Source of the DNA: an uncultured Flavobacteriales bacterium
Lineage (GTDB): Bacteria > Bacteroidota > Bacteroidia > Flavobacteriales_D > Crocinitomicaceae
Reading direction: 5' to 3'
Assembly: GCA_903899795.1 (NCBI GenBank)
Contig: CAIUKX010000447.1
Location: 1-7,839 of the forward strand
DNA length: 7,839 bases
Below the pieces are notes generated by a model. That model saw only the letters and a list, made by a program, of their open reading frames with translations. It had not been told where the DNA came from and made no database searches. Both the position numbers and the translations under genes were made by a program. Of this stretch, positions 6,231 through 7,839 are shown piece after piece (the first letter of the stretch is position 1; the number at the start of each line of letters is the position of its first letter).

Positions 6231-6989
6231 TCAGGGACTCTTCATCCCCAAAACAAAACCACCTGTTTTCAGCTCATTCAAAAAATTTAGTGTAGAATCC
6301 TTCAATTCCTCGATATCAATTTCTCCGAAGAAGTTTTTTGCTTCCAGTAACAAGTTGTGTAAAGTTATTGTTCCCGTTGCAAGCTGTTCGATCACTAATG
6401 CAAACCACACCGAAAGATCAACGAATTGAATAGCGCCGGAATCTTTTTCACGATAGAGCAGTACATAATAATCACCGCTTTTTTCAAGTGCTTGATTTGG
6501 ATTCATCAAGTGAAGTGGAAAGTTCATGGGCAGCAAACGAAATTCAGGATTGATCACTAAAGGATGATTCAATAAATCGTTAGCAGGTGTGAAAGCTTCA
6601 ACTTCCAGATCGGGCATGTTGTAGAGATACATTTCTTCCCATTCCAGTCGCAGCAGATCATTCAAAAAAGGAAGCTCCAATGTTTCCGAGAAATTTTGTT
6701 CCTGCGCAAACTCATAAAATTCTCCTGAAATCTTCCAGTTTTGATAGCTTTGACAATCGTGATTCCGAATAAACGAATCGACCATCAACTCCCATTTTTC
6801 AATGGGTAAGTATTCAAAAGCAATGGGGAAAGCAGATTCTAAATTATCTTCCAGAATATTTACAATCAATCTTCTGTAATGATCCAATCGATTTTCTGTT
6901 ATTCCCGGCAATTCATGTTCCTCACCTGTTCTGCAGAAGGATGCAAATTTACTTTGAATTTCAATGGTATCAGGCTGTAAGTGCGACAT
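6231..6989 (-). CDS. DUF2063 partner protein of MNIO enzyme (HvfC/BufC type)
   Basis: A 252-residue cytoplasmic protein. The N-terminal ~100 residues fit DUF2063: IEIQSKFASFCRTG, then ENRLDHYRRLIVNILEDNLESAFPIAFEYL (residues 32-61, the 'rl..Yr..v..nl...L...fP' signature) and a helix with WELMVDSFIRNH. The C-terminal half (about 120-252) mixes strands and helices: FRLLPMNFPLHLM, DYYVLLYREKDSGAIQFVDLS and a final helical segment LEAKNFFGEIDIEELKDSTLNFLNEL, resembling the winged-helix-like domain of this family. In MNIO systems such proteins are thought to bind the precursor peptide and hand it to the DUF692 enzyme. The annotation 'putative DNA-binding' seen for this family is likely misleading. 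Its ATG lies inside the 3' end of the MNIO gene (20-bp overlap), implying translational coupling and a 1:1 complex. Confidence 0.88.
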   Translation of the reverse strand: MSHLQPDTIEIQSKFASFCRTGEEHELPGITENRLDHYRRLIVNILEDNLESAFPIAFEYLPIEKWELMVDSFIRNHDCQSYQNWKISGEFYEFAQEQNFSETLELPFLNDLLRLEWEEMYLYNMPDLEVEAFTPANDLLNHPLVINPEFRLLPMNFPLHLMNPNQALEKSGDYYVLLYREKDSGAIQFVDLSVWFALVIEQLATGTITLHNLLLEAKNFFGEIDIEELKDSTLNFLNELKTGGFVLGMKSP

Positions 6990-7839
6990 CTTTTTTCCAT
7001 TTTAAGTTTGTAATTGTTCGCAGGCGATTCATTTCCTGGTTCAGTTCATCCATTTCAGGAATATTGAAATCTCGTTCCAATAAAACTGGGACCGGATTTA
7101 TTTTAGCAATCGTCCATTCGAACAGATCATACACAGGATCAATAATTGGCTGACCATGCGTATCGATGATCAAATCCGGTGCAACTTGCTCGTGACCAGC
7201 CATGTGGATATAGGCAACATTATTCAGAGGCAACTGCTCGATAAATTGTTTCGGATCGTATTGATGATTGAAAGCATTGACATAAACATTGTTCACATCC
7301 AGCAACAATTGACAATTCGACAACTCTACAATTTCGCTGATAAAAGATACTTCATCCATTTCAGCGGCAACAGGTGTGTAATAGGAAACATTTTCCATCA
7401 CAAAAGGACGTTCCAAGTAATCCTGTACCATTTTAATGCGTTCTGAAACATGTTTTACCGCATCTTTTCGAAAAGGAATCGGCAGCAAATCATAGAGATG
7501 TGCATTGTCACATTTCGAAAAACTGAGGTGTTCCGAATAAATTTTCACATCGTAGCGATCTAAAAATTGTTTCAGCGATTTCAGAAAATCCATGTCCAAC
7601 GGATCAGGACTTCCTATCGACAAAGAGAGACCGTGACAAACAATCGGAAATTGTTCTGCAATACGATCCAGTTCTTTTTTCCAATATCCGCCGATGTTCA
7701 TCCAGTTCTCGGGTGCAAACTCTATAAAATCCGGTTTGATGAGATTCTTCTCGAAAAACTCATCCTTGATACCCAGGCGGTGCGAACGACTGCGCACCAC
7801 CGTGCGCGCCGCCTCGACCGATTCCTTCATCACATCGCC
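6970..7839 (-). CDS. MNIO (DUF692) iron-dependent RiPP-modifying enzyme; 5' end chimeric
   Basis: The frame is open to the right edge. From LGIKDEFFEKN onward the protein is a multinuclear non-heme iron oxidase (DUF692; relatives HvfB, BufB, MbnB, TglH), a TIM-barrel enzyme that oxidatively modifies cysteines of a small peptide. Counting from the GTG at 7833, typical segments are DFIEFAPENWMNIGGYW (35-51), CHGLSLSIGSPDPLD (67-81), YSEHLSF (99-105), MENVSYYTPVAAEMDE (146-161), LLLDVNNVYVNAFNHQYD (176-193), IHMAGHE (209-215), IDTHGQPIIDPVYDLF (223-238) and LLERDFNIPE (251-260). His68, Glu101, His102, Glu147, Asp179, Asn182, His210, His214, Asp224, His226 and Glu253 are the likely metal-ligand set and all are present. 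The first ~22 residues are unlike MNIO enzymes, are encoded by GC-rich DNA and match Lon protease, so the true N-terminus is not visible. The gene overlaps the DUF2063 gene by 20 bp. Confidence 0.9.
   Translation of the reverse strand, partial: GDVMKESVEAARTVVRSRSHRLGIKDEFFEKNLIKPDFIEFAPENWMNIGGYWKKELDRIAEQFPIVCHGLSLSIGSPDPLDMDFLKSLKQFLDRYDVKIYSEHLSFSKCDNAHLYDLLPIPFRKDAVKHVSERIKMVQDYLERPFVMENVSYYTPVAAEMDEVSFISEIVELSNCQLLLDVNNVYVNAFNHQYDPKQFIEQLPLNNVAYIHMAGHEQVAPDLIIDTHGQPIIDPVYDLFEWTIAKINPVPVLLERDFNIPEMDELNQEMNRLRTITNLKWKKDVALTA
7771..7839 (-). other. GC-rich lon protease fragment joined in frame to the MNIO gene
   Basis: In the MNIO frame the last 69 bases read GDVMKES, then VEAART, then VVRSRSHRLGI. 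This is the start of the C-terminal proteolytic domain of Lon, where 'G.L G(D/E)VMKES...A...VRSR...LGI' is strongly conserved and is normally followed by '..FF.K.D.H.H.PEGA.PKDGPSAG'. Here the Lon text stops near LGI..EFFEK and the MNIO enzyme begins. GC content is 47/69 (68%), against 11/30 (37%) just inside (7741-7770), with G/C-ending codons (GTG, GCG, CGC, CTG). It looks like DNA from a high-GC bacterium, probably a proteobacterium, placed at the end by misassembly. Lon identity rests on motif recall from a short stretch. Confidence 0.75.

Noticed and set aside
6941..7446. Plus-strand frames opposite the MNIO gene
   Set aside because: They are antisense shadows; the MNIO and DUF2063 frames carry strong family motifs.
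7771..7833. A genuine N-terminal extension or domain fusion on the MNIO enzyme
   Set aside because: The abrupt GC shift and the Lon-specific residues at the very end of the window fit a misjoin better than a biological fusion; only ~22 residues of Lon are present, too few to form a domain.

Overview
The window looks like a piece of a low-GC Bacteroidota genome, most likely Flavobacteriales. The signs are the C-terminal end of a TonB-dependent receptor, a type IX secretion (T9SS) substrate with a C-terminal YPNP-type sorting domain, Bacteroidota-style MetF, and AT-rich intergenic spacers. A finer placement (for example Crocinitomicaceae) would be a guess.

Left part (1-1481), plus strand: the 3' end of an outer-membrane TonB-dependent receptor, then a secreted DUF3108 protein. 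These face a convergent minus-strand group across an AT-rich spacer with an imperfect inverted repeat.

Centre-left (1482-4043), minus strand, read right to left: a 63-residue membrane protein resembling DUF6341, with its own intrinsic terminator; a perfect 34-bp GC-rich palindrome; ispD (MEP isoprenoid pathway, GTG start); metF (folate/one-carbon metabolism); and, 10 bp after metF, an unrecognised exported protein. ispD-metF-exported protein may be one transcription unit, although the 99-bp ispD-metF gap could hold a promoter.

Centre (4044-5608): a 445-bp divergent intergenic region carrying two 15-bp direct repeats exactly 21 bp apart and a small hairpin, then the plus-strand T9SS cargo protein (signal peptide, unrecognised N-terminal domain, BIG2-type Ig domain, sorting domain). 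Its 3' end converges on the next minus-strand gene across a hairpin.

Right part (5609-7839), minus strand: MNIO (DUF692) enzyme, a DUF2063 partner overlapping it by 20 bp, and a DoxX membrane protein 175 bp further on. This is the core layout of bufferin/HvfABC-type RiPP systems, in which an MNIO iron enzyme and its DUF2063 partner modify cysteines of a small exported peptide, generally linked to copper or other metal stress. No precursor gene is visible; it would be expected beyond the right edge.

The most important caution is at that right edge. The last ~70 bases are about 68% GC, against about 37% in the adjoining 30 bases, and in the MNIO frame they read as part of the Lon protease C-terminal domain. 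The MNIO 5' end therefore appears chimeric: most simply an assembly misjoin, less likely a real fusion. The true MNIO start and upstream neighbourhood, including any precursor gene, are not visible here.
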